DNA of 64,000 bases, taken from NCBI RefSeq assembly GCF_032452875.1, contig NC_083876.1:7254001-7318000 (forward strand). Direction: 5' to 3'. Both the position numbers and the translations under genes were made by a program. Below, one piece after another: positions 1 through 11,264 of this stretch (its first letter is position 1; every line of letters begins with the position of its first letter). The notes beneath the pieces are model-generated. The model made no database searches. It saw nothing but the letters and a program-made list of their open reading frames with translations, and was not told where the DNA came from. The stretch is from Bos javanicus. Lineage: Eukaryota > Chordata > Mammalia > Artiodactyla > Bovidae.

Positions 1-624
1 ATCTGAGGTTATTGATATTTTTCCTGACTATGTTGATTCCAGCTTGTGCTTCATCCAGCTCAGAATTTCCCATGATGCACTCTGCATATAAGTTAAATAA
101 GCAGGGTGACCATAAACAGACTTGACTTAATCCTTTCCCTGTTTGGAACCAGTCTGTTGTTCCATGTCCGGTTCTAACTGTTGCTTCTTGACCTGCATAC
201 AGATTTCTCAGGAGGCAGGTAAGGTGGTCTGGTATTCCCATCACTTTAAGAACTTTTCACAGTTTGTTGTGATCCACACAGTCAAAGGCTTTGGCATAGT
301 CAATAAAGCAGAAGTAGGTGTTTTTCGGGGACTCTCTTGGTTTTTTTATGATGCAGTAGATATTGGCAATTTGATCCCTGGTTCCTCTGCCTTTTCTAAA
401 TCCAGCTTGAACATCTGGAAGTTCATGTTCAAGTACTGCTGAAGGCTGGCTTGGAGAATTTTGAGCATTACTTTACTAGCATGTAAGATGAGTGCAATGG
501 TAGGGTAGTGAAAGATTGTTGCTGAACCACAAAATACACCAGGATTCTTGGCCTCTGGAGTAGAAGAATTCAATCCGGGGCCAGAGACAAGGCTTGATCC
601 CTCAGAGATTTTGTGTTATAAAGT

Positions 625-630
625 TTTATT
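625..630 (-). promoter_or_regulatory. LTR polyadenylation signal
   Basis: The plus strand reads TTTATT, giving AATAAA on the minus strand inside the LTR. It lies downstream of the TATA-like box in the LTR's own direction, as expected for the R region. Confidence 0.6.
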
Positions 631-726
631 AAAATATAAAAGAGATAGAGAAAGCTTCTGAAATAGACATCAGAAGGGGGATGGAGAGTGCCCCCCCTCC
701 CCCCTGCCTCCAGTGTTAGCAAGAGA

Positions 727-736
727 GTTATATACT
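727..736 (-). promoter_or_regulatory. LTR TATA-like box
   Basis: The minus strand reads AGTATATAAC, the best TATA-like motif of the LTR, placing U3 at 737-1086 and R/U5 towards 509. Activity cannot be judged from sequence. Confidence 0.45.
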
Positions 737-2013
737 TTTTACTTAGTTATTACAATGAATCAGAAGAATGTCTGGAAGTTGTAGAGATCTTATTAGACCC
801 ATTCCCATAATTTACATTTTAAGATAACAGGATTAGCCAGAAGGTTTTCAGGAAGAAGAAACTTTCCTCAAGCAGGATACATTGTTGTTGTATAATCCCT
901 AGTACAGAGTTTAAACTGAGTTGTGTAATTGATTAAGACTAAGAAATTCAGACCCAAAAAAAGTTTGTCCTTTCCTCCTCCTTGAGAATTCCAGACCCCT
1001 ATTTCTACTTTGAGAGCCCGAGATCCCTTTCTCCTCCTTGGGAACCCTGGACTTCTTATCAGTCTGCCTAGGAATTCACTCTCTCAGTAGTTTGATCATT
1101 CTTTTGCATTGCCTTTCCTTGGGATTGGAATGAAAACTGACTCTTTCCAGTCCTGTGGCCATTGCTGAGTTTTCCAAATTTGTGGCATATTGAGTGCAGC
1201 ACTTGCACAGCATCATCTTTTAAAAGTTGAAATAGCTCAACTGGAATTCCATCACCTCCACTAGCTTTGTTTGTAGTGATGCTTTTAAGTCCCATGGCTT
1301 TGCATTCTAGGATGTCTGGCTCTAGGTGAGTGATCACACCATCACGATTATTTGGGTCATGAAGATCTTTTTGTATAGTTCTGTGTATTCTTGCCACCTC
1401 TTCTTAATATCTTCTGCTTCTGTTAGGTCCATCCCATTTCTGTCCTTTATTGTGCCCTTCTTTTCATGAAATATTCCCTTGGTACCTCTAATTTTCTTGA
1501 AGATATCTCTAGTGTTTCCCATTCTCTTGTTTTCCTCTATTTCTTTGCATTGATCACTGAGGAACACTTTTTTCTCTATTGTTGCTCTTCTTTGGAACTC
1601 TGCATTCAAATGGGTATATCTTTCCTGTTTTCTTTTGTCTTTAGCTTCTCTCCTTTTCTCGGCCATTTGTAAGGCCTTCTCCGACAACTATTTTGCTTTT
1701 TTGCATTTCTTTTTCTTGAGGACGGTCTTGATTCCTGTCTCCTGTACAATGTCATGAACCTCCGTCCTTAGTTCATCAGGCACTCTATCAGATCTAGTCC
1801 CTTAAATCTATTTCTCACTTCCACTGTATAATCATAAGGGATTTGATTTAAATCATACCTGAATGGTCTAGTGGTTTTCCCCACTTTCTTCAATTTATGT
1901 CTGAATTTGGCAATAAGGAGTTCATGATCTGAGCCACAGTTAGCTCTCAGTCTTGTTTCTGCTGACTGTATAGAGCTTCTCCATCTTTGGCTGCAAAAAG
2001 TATAATCAATCTG

Positions 2014-2870
2014 TTTTTGGAATTTCTGTTAGTGCTGTAAATTTGCTTAGTTTGTTCTTTAAGTATTAGATAAACTATGTTTTCCTGAGATACACACTAT
2101 TTTATCAATATATAATTTGCTATAGCTTTATTGATGTATCCACATTTTGTTGGCTAGAGTAGCCTATAAACATTAATTAAGTGAAGCTTCTTCTCTTGTT
2201 TATATCTCCATTGCTCAGGGAGAGATTTGAAAATATCCTACTACAGTAGATTTCTAAATGTATCTGTTTCTGTCCAGTTTTGTTTCATTAGTTAGGGATT
2301 TCTATTACTAGTTTTGTACAGTTTTATGATTTTACATTTGAGATAAACTGTCTCTTTTATCATTATAAATGTCTCTCTTTGTATCTGATAGTTTTCCTTT
2401 TCATAATGACTAGTTCATTTGCTAATAATATAGTTAATCAGTGTTCTTATGTTTACATAGTATTGCAATGCATGACACTGGCCTGGCTTTGTACTACAAG
2501 CCCTTGGTCAAGATACAGTCAAGTAACTATTGCCTCAGTTTCTTCTGCATGATCCACAAAATTTCAGACACAGACTCAGACTGGGTGGGCAGGAGGGGCA
2601 GGAGGGTGGTGGAGAGTGAAATATCCCCATCTCTGTCCTCTCCATGTTGGGTTGGCCAAGGCTGACATCTTTTCACATACTTTTGCTTTCAATTTATACT
2701 TGCCTTTATACCTTATAGATAACATATACTTCGGTCATGCTTCTCTATCTTATCTGATAAAACACCTTCTTATTAAGGCCTTTATCCATTCACTTTAATT
2801 TATTAATGTGATTGCTATAAATAAAATATTTTTATAATAATGCAATATCCTTAACTTTAAAAAATATTTA
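2014..2870 (-). mobile_element. Ancient L1 fragment (ORF2 5' region), degraded
   Basis: AT-rich sequence resembling the antisense of an old L1 endonuclease region, best near 2210-2430 and 2690-2800. The part at 2440-2680, including a G-rich stretch at 2580-2615, is not assigned and could be unique sequence or another insertion. No intact frame. The boundary with the next L1 3' end near 2870 is approximate. Confidence 0.5.
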
Positions 2871-3441
2871 ATCTAGTTTTTATTTTATGTTGAAGTATAG
2901 TTGATTTAGGGCTTCCCTAGTAGCTCAGCTGGTAAAGAATCTGCCTGAAATGCAGGAGACCCTGGTTGAATCCCTGGGTCAGGAAGATCCCCTGGAGAAG
3001 GGATAGGCTATCCATTCCATCTACAGAGTTTTTTTCATTTCAAGTGTATAGCAAAGTGATTCAGTTATACGTATATTCATTCTTTTTCAGATTCTCTTCC
3101 CATATAGGATATTACAGAATATTGAATAGAGTCCCCTATGCTATATAGAGAGGCTTTTATTGATTACCTACTTTATATAGAGTAGTGTATATATGTTAAT
3201 ACCAAACTCCTAATTTATCCCTCCCCTTTGGTAACCATAAGTGTGATTCTGTTTCTTTCTTGAAAGTAAGTTCATTCATATCAAATTTTTAGATTCCATA
3301 TATAATGATATCATATGATATTTATCTTTCTCTGTCTGAGTTACTTCACTCAGTATGATAAACTCTAGGTCCATCCATGCTGCTGTAAATGGCATTATTT
3401 CATTCTCTTGTATGACTGAGTAATATTCCATTGTATGTATG
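2871..3441 (-). mobile_element. Artiodactyl L1 3' end, antisense
   Basis: The sequence is the reverse complement of a ruminant L1 3' UTR, with A-rich 3' end at the left (around 2860-2880). A SINE interrupts it at 2909-3024. On the right it is cut by the younger L1-BT at 3442. A second, independent stretch of the same 3' UTR appears right of that element at 11106, so two related L1 ends abutted here before the L1-BT landed. Confidence 0.75.
2909..3024 (+). mobile_element. Bov-tA SINE, 3' truncated
   Basis: Starts with the typical GGGCTTCCC and continues through the tRNA-Glu-derived head (CTGGTAAAGAATCTGCC, then the B-box-like part) into the conserved GATCCCCTGGAGAAGG. It stops after about 115 bases, without the usual tail. 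It lies inside an L1 3' UTR that continues on both sides. Confidence 0.88.
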
Positions 3442-3457
3442 TACTACATCTTTTTTT
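3442..3457. repeat. Left target-site duplication of the L1-BT
   Basis: TACTACATCTTTTTTT here is repeated identically at 11090-11105, at the other end of the L1-BT. Because the element is antisense, this is its 3' side and the duplication merges with the poly-T (poly-A of the element). Confidence 0.85.
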
Positions 3458-3815
3458 TTCCTTCTTCTTTTCTTTTATTATTTTATTTTATTTTTTAACT
3501 TTACAATATTGTATTGGTTTTGCCATATACCAAAATGAATCCACCACAGGTATACATGTGTTCCCCATCCTGAACCCTCCGCCCTCCTCCCTCCCCATAC
3601 CATCCTTCTGGGTCGTCCCAGTGCACCAGCCCCAAGCATCCAGTATTGTGCCTCAAACCTGGACTAGCAATTCATTTCATACATTATATTATACATGTTT
3701 CAATGCCATTCTCCCAAATCATCCCACCCTCTCCCTCTCCCAGAGTCCAAAAGACTGTTCTATACATCAGTGTCTCTTTTGCTGTCTCATATACAGGGTT
3801 ATTGTTACCATCTTT

Positions 3816-6800
3816 CTAAATTCCATATATATGTGTTGGTATACTGTGTTGGTGTTTTTCTTTCTGGCTTACTTCACTCTGTATAATAGGCTCCAGTTTC
3901 ATCTACCTCATTAGAACTGATTCAAATGTATTCTTTTTAATGGCTGAGTAATACTCCATTGTGTATATGTACCACAGCTTTCTTATCCATTCATCTGCTG
4001 ATGGACTTCAAGGTTGCTTCCATGTCCTGGCTTTTATAAACAGTGCTGCGATGAACATTGGGGTACACGTGTCTCTTTCAATTCTTGTTTCCTCAGTGTG
4101 TATACCCAGCAGTGGGATTGCTGGATCATAATGCAGTTCTATTTCCAGTTTTTTAAGGAATCTCCACACTGTTCTCCATAGTGGCTGTACTAGTTTGCAT
4201 TCCTACCAACAGTGCAAGAGGGTTCCCTTTTCTCCACACCCTTTCCAGCATTCATTGCTTGTAGACTTTTGGATCACAGCCATTGTAACTGGCATGAAAT
4301 TGTACCTCACTGTGGTTTTGATTTGCATTTCTCTAATAATGAGTGATGTTGAGCATCTTTTAATGTGTTTGTTAGCCATCTGTATGTCTTCTTTGGAGAA
4401 ATGTCTATTTAGTTCTTTGGCCCATTTTTTGCTTGGGTCATTTATTTTTCTGGAATTGAGCTGTAGGAGTTGCTTGTATATTTTTGAGATTAGTTGTTTG
4501 TCAGTTGCTTCATTTGCTATTATTTTCTCCCATTCTGAAGGCTGTCTTTTCACCTTGTTTACAGTTTCCTTTGTTGTGCAGAAGCTTTTAAGTTTAATTA
4601 GGTCCCATTGGTTCATTTTTGCTTTTATTTCCAATATTCTGGGAGGTGGGACATAGAGGATCCTGCTGTGATGTATGTCAGAGAGTGTTTTGCCTATGTT
4701 CTCCTCTAGGAGTTTTATAGTTTCTGGTCTTACATTTAGATATTTAATTCATTTTGAGTTTATTTTTGTGTATGGTGTTAGAAATTGCTCTAGTTTCATT
4801 CTTTTGCAAGTGGTTGACCAGTTTTCCCAGCACCACTTGTTAAAGAGATTGTCTTTAATCCATTGTATATTCTTGCCTCCTTTGTCAAGATAAGGTGTCC
4901 ATATGTGCGTGGATTTATCTCTGGGCTTTCTATTTTGTTCCATTGATCTATATTTCTGTCTTTGTGCCAGTACCATACTGTCTTGATGACTGTGGCTTTG
5001 TACTAGAGCCTGAAGTCAGGTAGGTTGATTCCTCCAGTTCCATTTTTCTTTCTCAAGATTGCTTTGGTTATTCGAGACTTTTTGTATTTCCATACAAATT
5101 GTGAAATTATTTGTTCTAGCTCTGTGAAGAATACCTTTGGTAGCTTGATAGGGATTGCATTGAATCTATAAATTGCTTTGGGTAGTATACTCATTTTCAC
5201 TACATTGATTCTTCCAATCCATGAACATGGTATATTTCTCCATCTATTAGTGTCCTCTTTGATTTCTTTCACCAGTGTTTTATAGTTTTCTATATATAGG
5301 TCTTTGGTTTCTTTAGGTAGATATATTCCTAAGTATTTTATTCTTTTCGTTGCAATGGTGAATGGAATTGTTTCCTTAATTTCTCTTTCAGTTTTCTAAT
5401 TATTAGTGTATAGGAATGCAAGGGATTTCTGTGTGTTGATTTTATATCCTGCAACTTTACTATATTCATTGATTAGTTCTAGTAATTTTCTGGTGGAGTC
5501 TTTAGGGTTTTCTGTGTAAAGGATCATGTCATCTGCAAACAGTGAGAGTTTTACTTCTTCTTTTCCAATTTGGATTCCTTTTATTTCTTTTTCTGCTCTG
5601 ATTGCTGTGGCCAAAACTTCCAAAACTATGTTGAATAGTAATGGTGAAACTGGGCACCCTTGTCGTGTTCCTGACTTTAGAGGAAATGCTTTCAATTTTT
5701 CACCATTGAGGATAATGTTTGCTGTGGGTTTGTCATATATAGCTTTTATTATGTTGAGATATGTTCCTTCTATTCCTGATTTCTGGAGAGTTTTTTATCA
5801 TAAATGGATGTTGAATTTTGTCAAAGGCTTTCTCTGCCTCTATTGAGATAATCATATGGTTTTTATTTTTCAATTTGTTAATGTGGTGTATTACATTGAT
5901 TGATTTGCAGATATTGAAGAATCCTTGCATCCCTGGGATAAAGCCCACTTGGTCATGGTGTATGATCTTTTCAATGTGTTGTTGGATTCTGATTGCTAGA
6001 ATTTTGTTAAGGATTTTTGCACCTATGTTCATCAGTTATATTGGCCTGTAGTTTTCTTTTTTTGCGGGATCTTTGTCAGGTTTTGGTATTAGGGTGATGG
6101 TGGCCTCATAGAATGAGTTTGGAAGTTTACCATCCTCTGCAATTTTCTGGAAGAGTTTGAGTAGGATAGGTGTTAGCTCTTCTCTAAATTTTTGGTAGAA
6201 TTTAGCTGTGAAGCCATTTGGAACTGGCCTTTTGTTTTCTGGAAGATTTCTGATTACAGTTTCAATTTCCATGCTTGTGATGGATCTATTAAGATTTTCT
6301 ATTTCTTCCTGGCCCACTTTTGGAAAGTTGTACTTTTCTAAGAATTTGTCCATTTCTTCCATGTTGTCCATTTTATTGGCATATAATTGTTGATAGTAGT
6401 CTCTCATGATCCTTTGTATTTCTGTGTTGTCTGTTGTGATCTCTCCATTTTCATTTCTAATTTTATTGATTTGATTTTTCTCCCTTTGTTTCTTGATGAG
6501 TCTGGCTAATGGTTTGTCAATTTTATTTATCCTTTCAAAGAACCAGCTTTTGGCTTTGTTGATTTTTGCTATGGTCTCTTTTGTTTCTTTTGCATTTATT
6601 TCTGCCCTAAGTTTTAAGATTTCTTTCCTTCTACTAACCCTGGGGTTCTTCATTTCTTCCTTTTCTAGTAGCTTTAGGTGTAGAGTTAGGTTATTTATTT
6701 GACTTTTTTCTTGTTTCTTGAGGTATGTCTGTATTGCTTTGAACTTTCCCCTTAGGACTGCTTTTACAGTGTCCCACAGGTTTTGAGTTGCTGTGTTTTC

Positions 6801-7628
6801 ATTTTCATTTATTTCTATGCAAATTTTGGTTTCTTTTTTGATTTCTTGTGTGATTTGTTGGTTATTCAGCAGCGTGTTGTTCAGCCTCCATATGTTGGAA
6901 TTTTTAATAGTTTTTCTCCTGTAATTGAGATCTAATCTTACTGCACTGTGGTCTGAAAAGATACTTGGAATTATTTCAATTTTTTTGAATTTACCAAGTC
7001 TAGATTTATGGCCCAGGATATGATCTATCCTGGAGAAGGTTCTGTGTGCGCTTGAGAAAAAGGTGAAATTCATTGTTTTGGGATGAAATGTCCTATAGAT
7101 ATCAATTAGGTCTAACTGGTCTGTTGTATCATTTAAAGTTTGTGTTTCCTTGTTAATTTTCTGTTTAGTTGATCTATCCATAGGTGTGAGTGGGGTATTA
7201 AAGTCTTCCACTATTATTGTGCTATTGTTAATTTCTCCTTTCATACTTGTTAGCATTTTTCTTACATATTGCAGTGCTCCTATGTTGGGTGCATATATAT
7301 TTATAATTGTTATATCTTCTTCTTGGATTGATCCTTTGATCATTATATACTGACCTTCTTTGTCTCTCTTCACAGCCTTTGTTTTAAAGTCTATTTTATC
7401 TGACATGAGTATTGCTACTCCTGCTTTCTTTTGGTTTCTATTTGCATGGAAAATCTTTTTCCAGCCCTTCATTTTCAGTCTGTATGTGTCCCCTGTTTTG
7501 AGTTGGGTCTCTTGTAGACAACATATGTAGGGGTCTTGTTTTTGTATCCATTCAGCCAGTCTTTGTCTTTTGGTTGGGGCATTCAACCCGTTTACGTTTA
7601 AGGTAATTACTGATAAGTATGATCCCAT
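3816..7628 (-). pseudogene. L1 ORF2 (endonuclease / reverse transcriptase), broken
   Basis: The start ATG at 7628-7626 begins MGSYLSVITLNVNGLN, the usual start of bovine L1 ORF2, and the original stop lies at 3818-3816, about 1271 codons, close to the family length. The first 530 codons are open: an apurinic-type endonuclease with all expected catalytic positions visible (N11, E40, D142, N144, D202, S225-D226-H227). A nonsense codon follows YRPI at 6038-6036. The RT continues with a frameshift near 5790, FADD in the 5695-5396 frame, stops at 5398-5396 and 5003-5005, a compensating frameshift near 4900, and stops at 4751-4749 and 4205-4203. The protein would nick target DNA and copy L1 RNA; this copy cannot. 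Confidence 0.92.
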
Positions 7629-7652
7629 TGGGGGTACTTATAACATACTTAT

Positions 7653-8455
7653 AACACAAGCTGGAATCAAGATTGCCAGGAGAAATATCAATAACCTCAG
7701 ATATGCAGATGACACCATCCTTATGGCAGAAAGTGAAGAGGAACTAAAAAGCCTCTTGATGAAAGTGAAAGTAGAGAGTGAAAAAGTTGGCTTAAAGCTC
7801 AACATTCAGAAAACGAAGATCATGGCATCCGGTCCCACCACTTCATGGGAAATAGATGGGGAAACAGTGGAAACAGTGTCAGACTTTATTTTTCTGGGCT
7901 CCAAAATCACTGCAGATGGTGACTGCAGCCATGAAATTGAAAGACGCTTACTCCTTGGAAGGAAAGTTATAACCATATTCTACTAGATAGCATATTCAAA
8001 AGCAGAGACATTACTTTGCCAACAAAGGTTCGTCTAGTCAAGGCTATGGTTTTTTCTCTGGTCATGTATGGATAAAGAATTGATGCTTTTGAACTGTGGT
8101 GTTGGAGAAGACTCTTGAGAGTGCCTTAGACTGCAAGGAGATCCAACCAGTCCATTCTGAAGGAGATCAGCCCTGGGATTTCTTTGGAAGGAGTGATGTT
8201 AAAGCTGAAACTCCAGTACTTTGGCCACCTCATGTGAAGATTTGACTCATTGGAAAAAACTGATGCTGGGAGGGGTTGGGGGCAGGAGGAGAAGGGGACG
8301 ACAGAGGATGAGATGGCTGGATGGCATCACTGACTTGATGGATGTGAGTCTGAGTGAACTCCGGGAGTTGGTGATGAATAGGGAGGCCTGGCGTGCTGTG
8401 ATTCATGGGGTCACAAAGAGTTGGACACGACTGAGCGACTGATCTGATCTGATCT
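7653..8455 (+). mobile_element. BovB 3' fragment occupying the L1 ORF1 position
   Basis: A 5'-truncated BovB in sense orientation, opposite to the surrounding L1. It starts just before the YADD region (LRYADD encoded at about 7690) and runs to the element end, with a (GATCT)n tail at 8441-8455. The frame shifts after 7980, and about 37 bases normally present are missing near 8070. No convincing target duplication is visible. The left junction carries a short filler in which TACTTATAAC occurs twice (7636-7654). Confidence 0.92.
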
Positions 8456-8752
8456 TGTGCAGCCTGTATATTGGAGCCCAGGGCTGTGTTCCTTTGTTGC
8501 TGGAGAATTTGCTTGGTATGTCTTGCCCTGGAACTAGTTGGCCATTGTGTGGTGCTTGGTTTCATGTAGGTATGGAGGCGTTTGATGAGCTCATGTCAAT
8601 TAATGTTCCCTGGAGTCAGGAGTTCCCTGGAGTCAGGGTTTGGACTTAAGCCTCCTGTTTCCAGTTATCAGTCTTATTTTTACTGTAGTCTCAACACTTC
8701 TCCTTCTATACAGCACCATTGATAAAACATCTAGTTTAATGATGAAAAGTTT

Positions 8753-9182
8753 CTCCACCATGAGGATCACTCAGAGAGGTCCATAGCGTTACATGGAGAA
8801 CAGAAGAGGGAGGAGGGAGTTAGAGGTGACCCAAATGAGATGAGATGGAATCAATAGAGGAGAGAGCAGGCTAGCCAGTAATCACTTCCTTATGTGCACT
8901 CCACAACTGGACTGCTCAGAGATGTTCACAGAGTTACACAAAGAAGAGAAGAGGAAGGAGACAGAGGTGGCCAGGAGGATAAAAGTGGGGAATGAAAAGG
9001 AAAGAGACAGATCTAGCCAGTAGTCAGTTCCCTAAGTGTTCTCCACCATCTGGAACACACAGAAATTCACAGAGTTGGGTAGAGTAGAGATGGGTTAGGG
9101 AGGAGACACAGGCAACCTGGTGGAGAAAAAGGAGAGTCCAAAGGGGGAGAGAGCAGTCAAGCCAGTAATCTCACTCCCAAGT
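8753..9182 (-). repeat. Three tandem ~142-bp monomers in the L1 5' UTR
   Basis: Units at 8753-8898, 8899-9040 and 9041-9182 each begin CTCCAC and end with an AGCCAGTA(A/G)TC block before the next CTCCAC. In between, each has a CAGAG/CACAG box, an A/G-rich AGAGAAGAGG-like section and a GGTGG/GGTG box. The units are clearly diverged from one another, so the array is older than this insertion. Confidence 0.8.
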
Positions 9183-9214
9183 AAAAAATGGGTACTGAAA
9201 ATTGGGTTCTTAAA

Positions 9215-9520
9215 GGTACAAAATTGGTAACAAATACCTAAAAGCAAAAATTAAAAATCTAGAGTAGAGTTTGGAATTTCAAAAATACAATGTTAAAGAA
9301 AAGAAGAAGAAAGAGAAAGAGAAAAAAAAAAAAAACCAAGTCACAAAAATTATAAAGAAAATATAGGTACAAAATTGATAACAAATACCAAAACGCATAA
9401 ATTAAAAATATAGAGTTTGGAATTTCAGAAATACAATGCTAAAGAAAAGAAGAAAAAAGAAAGAGAAAAAGAAAAGGAAAAAAGAAAAAAGAAAAAAAAA
9501 CAAAGTCACAAAAATTATAT
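9215..9520 (-). repeat. Two tandem ~151-bp units with purine-rich cores in the L1 5' UTR
   Basis: Unit 1 (9215-9365) and unit 2 (9366 to about 9520) share GGTACAAAATTG, GAGTTTGGAATTTC, ATACAATG, an (A)nG-rich tract and GTCACAAAAATTATA in the same order. The A/G tract differs in length between units. Confidence 0.8.
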
Positions 9521-11089
9521 AATATATATATATGAAGTTTGCTTTTAAAAAAATGGGTCTTTTTGTTTTGCAAAGTAATAGTAGGTTATAGAAGTGAATA
9601 TTAAAGGAGTAATAGAGGACTTAAAAATTTTTTTTAATTAAAGAAAAAGAAAGAATGATCATAAAAATAGTAAAAATATATCTAGGACTTTCTCTGGTGT
9701 TGTTGTGGGTATTGTGGGGTCAGTTCATCTTCAGCTAGTTCCTTGGTCCGGCTTATATTTCTTAAGATCTATAGGCCCCTTCCTATGTACTCGGTACTAA
9801 CGACAGGGTTTTAATCTATTGCCTGTCGCTTCCAAGGCGGTTCCCTCTGTTACAGCTTCTTCTGTTTGCTGGTCTCTTCAGTGTCTGATTTCCACCCTGA
9901 TACAAAGCGGGCGGAGGTGGACACTTTTTTTTTTTTTTTTTAGGCTCACTTGTTCAGTCGTGCTGTGGGGAGGAAGGGATGCTGCAAACAAATAACACTG
10001 GTGTGTGCTCGCAGTGCCTCAGCCACACTGGGCCCGCCCCCACTCACGGCGCATGTAGCCTCCCTGCCCACACTGCTCAGGCTCTAGGTTGCTCTGCCAG
10101 GAACCATCCGAGGCCGGTCCTGAGCTGCTTGCACCTCCCAGGTCTAAGCTGCTCAGGTTCAGGCACTCGGGTAGTCCTCAGAGGCACTGACTTGGTTGGG
10201 CCTGCGTTTTGTGCCCTTCCCAGGTCCCATCATCTGAGGTGATGAGGTGTTTGGCGAGCATGGTTAATGCGACTTATCGCCTCTCCGCTGCTTGGTTTTC
10301 TGGGTGTACAACCGGGGCACCTTCTCAGGCGCATGTTGACCGTCCAGAACCCCAAGAAGTCTTAGTTAGCAAAGAAGCCTGCTTACAGTTTTGTAGATAA
10401 TGTCTCTCTGGGGCTGTGATTGCCCCCTTCTGGCTCTGGCTGCCTGTCACCAGAGGGGAAGCAGCTGGCTATCTCTGTTCAGTCCTTTGTTCCATGTGCG
10501 GGCCTGGTGGTATCTTAGGTTAGGGCTGACATTTCACGTGGCAGTTATCCCACAGTCTGGTTTGCTAGCCCAAAATAGTTTGCTTAGATAGCACTCGGGG
10601 CATTCAGTCCAGATCCTTACTCTAAGCAATGCAGCCAGCGCCTCCCTGCCCAGCCCCCGCTTGCTAGTGGAGGGTGCAGGCGTCTGTGCTGCTTCTCCGC
10701 TGGGTGAGTTACTGATGGGCTCCTAATCTGTGGGTTTTAATTGTTTATTTATTTTTCCTCCCTGTTATGTTGCCCTCTGTGCTTCCAAGGCTCAGCACAG
10801 ACTTGGCAGTGAGAGTGTTTTCTGGTGTTTGGAAACTTCTCTCTTTTTAAGACTCCCTTCCATGGATGGAGCTCCGTCCCTCCCTCTTTTGTCTCTTTTT
10901 TTGTCTTTTATTTTTTTTCCTACCTCCTTTCAAAGACAATGTGCTGCTTTTCTGGGTGCCTGATGTCCTCTGCCGGCATTCAGAAGTTGTTTTGTGGAAT
11001 TTACTCAGTGTTTAAATGTTCTTTTGATGAATTTGTGAGGGAGAAAGTGGTCTCCCCGTCCTATTCCTCCACCATCTTAGCTCCTCCTC

Positions 11090-11105
11090 TACTACATCTT
11101 TTTTT
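11090..11105. repeat. Right target-site duplication of the L1-BT
   Basis: Exact second copy of the 16-bp sequence at 3442-3457, directly abutting the 5' end of the L1-BT. Confidence 0.85.
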
Positions 11106-11264
11106 GTATCATTTATTTCTAGATTCAACATATGAATATAAAGGTATGTCATACAATATTTCTCCTTCTCTGTCTGACTTACTTCACTCAGTATGACAAT
11201 CTAGGTACATCTATGTTACTGCAAATGACATTCTTTCATTCTTTTTAATGACAGGAATATTCCA

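Larger units (their letters stand above)
509..1086 (-). mobile_element. Solo LTR of an endogenous retrovirus-like element
   Basis: A 578-bp block interrupts BovB. It begins TGAAAG and ends CTCTCA (TG...CA with a short imperfect inverted repeat) and is flanked by the 4-bp duplication GTAG at 505-508 and 1087-1090. BovB resumes directly after it. On the minus strand a TATA-like motif (727-736) lies about 100 bases upstream of AATAAA (complement of 625-630), giving minus orientation. No internal gag, pol or env sequence is present, so a solo LTR left by LTR-LTR recombination is the simplest reading. Family not named; a 4-bp duplication fits class I ERVs. Confidence 0.82.
1..2013 (-). mobile_element. 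BovB (RTE) LINE, antisense, 3' part off the window edge
   Basis: The minus strand encodes the linker and reverse transcriptase of the ruminant RTE element BovB. The frame at 1687-1334 is the charged linker before the RT, and the RT start lies around 1400-1068. Position 1 falls just before the YADD region, so about 800 bases of 3' end lie outside the window. Homology stops near 2013, so the copy is 5' truncated. It is split by an LTR at 509-1086 and its frame has several stops. Family recognised by comparison with the other BovB copies in this window. Confidence 0.93.
3458..11089 (-). mobile_element. Near full-length L1-BT-type LINE, antisense, ORF1 missing
   Basis: In element direction: 5' end at 11089, long 5' UTR (11089 to about 8456), then a BovB (8455-7653) where ORF1 should be, then ORF2 (7628-3816) and a 3' UTR ending in an A/G-rich tail near 3458. 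A 16-bp duplication brackets it. A complete bovine L1 is about 8.4 kb; without the BovB this copy has about 6.8 kb, the shortfall matching loss of ORF1 and its surroundings. ORF2 carries at least four stop codons and two frameshifts, so it is inactive. Confidence 0.9.
8456..11089 (-). promoter_or_regulatory. L1-BT 5' UTR / internal promoter region
   Basis: Antisense of the bovine L1 5' UTR. Its 5' start is at 11089 (element strand begins AGGAGGAGCTAAGATGG). The section 9970-10720 is GC-rich, while 9280-9540 is a purine-rich, AT-rich section. The portion near 8753-9182 is built of three tandem monomers and 9215-9520 of two further repeats. Open frames on the plus strand at 9979-10963 are antisense shadows. 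In L1 this region holds the internal RNA polymerase II promoter; activity here is unknown. Confidence 0.82.

Noticed and set aside
7570..7986. 138-codon frame spanning two elements
   Set aside because: Starts in antisense L1 and runs by chance into BovB RT; the join is at the insertion junction, not a gene fusion.
9979..10963. Chain of plus-strand open frames in GC-rich DNA
   Set aside because: Antisense of the L1-BT 5' UTR; no start context, splice evidence or domain.
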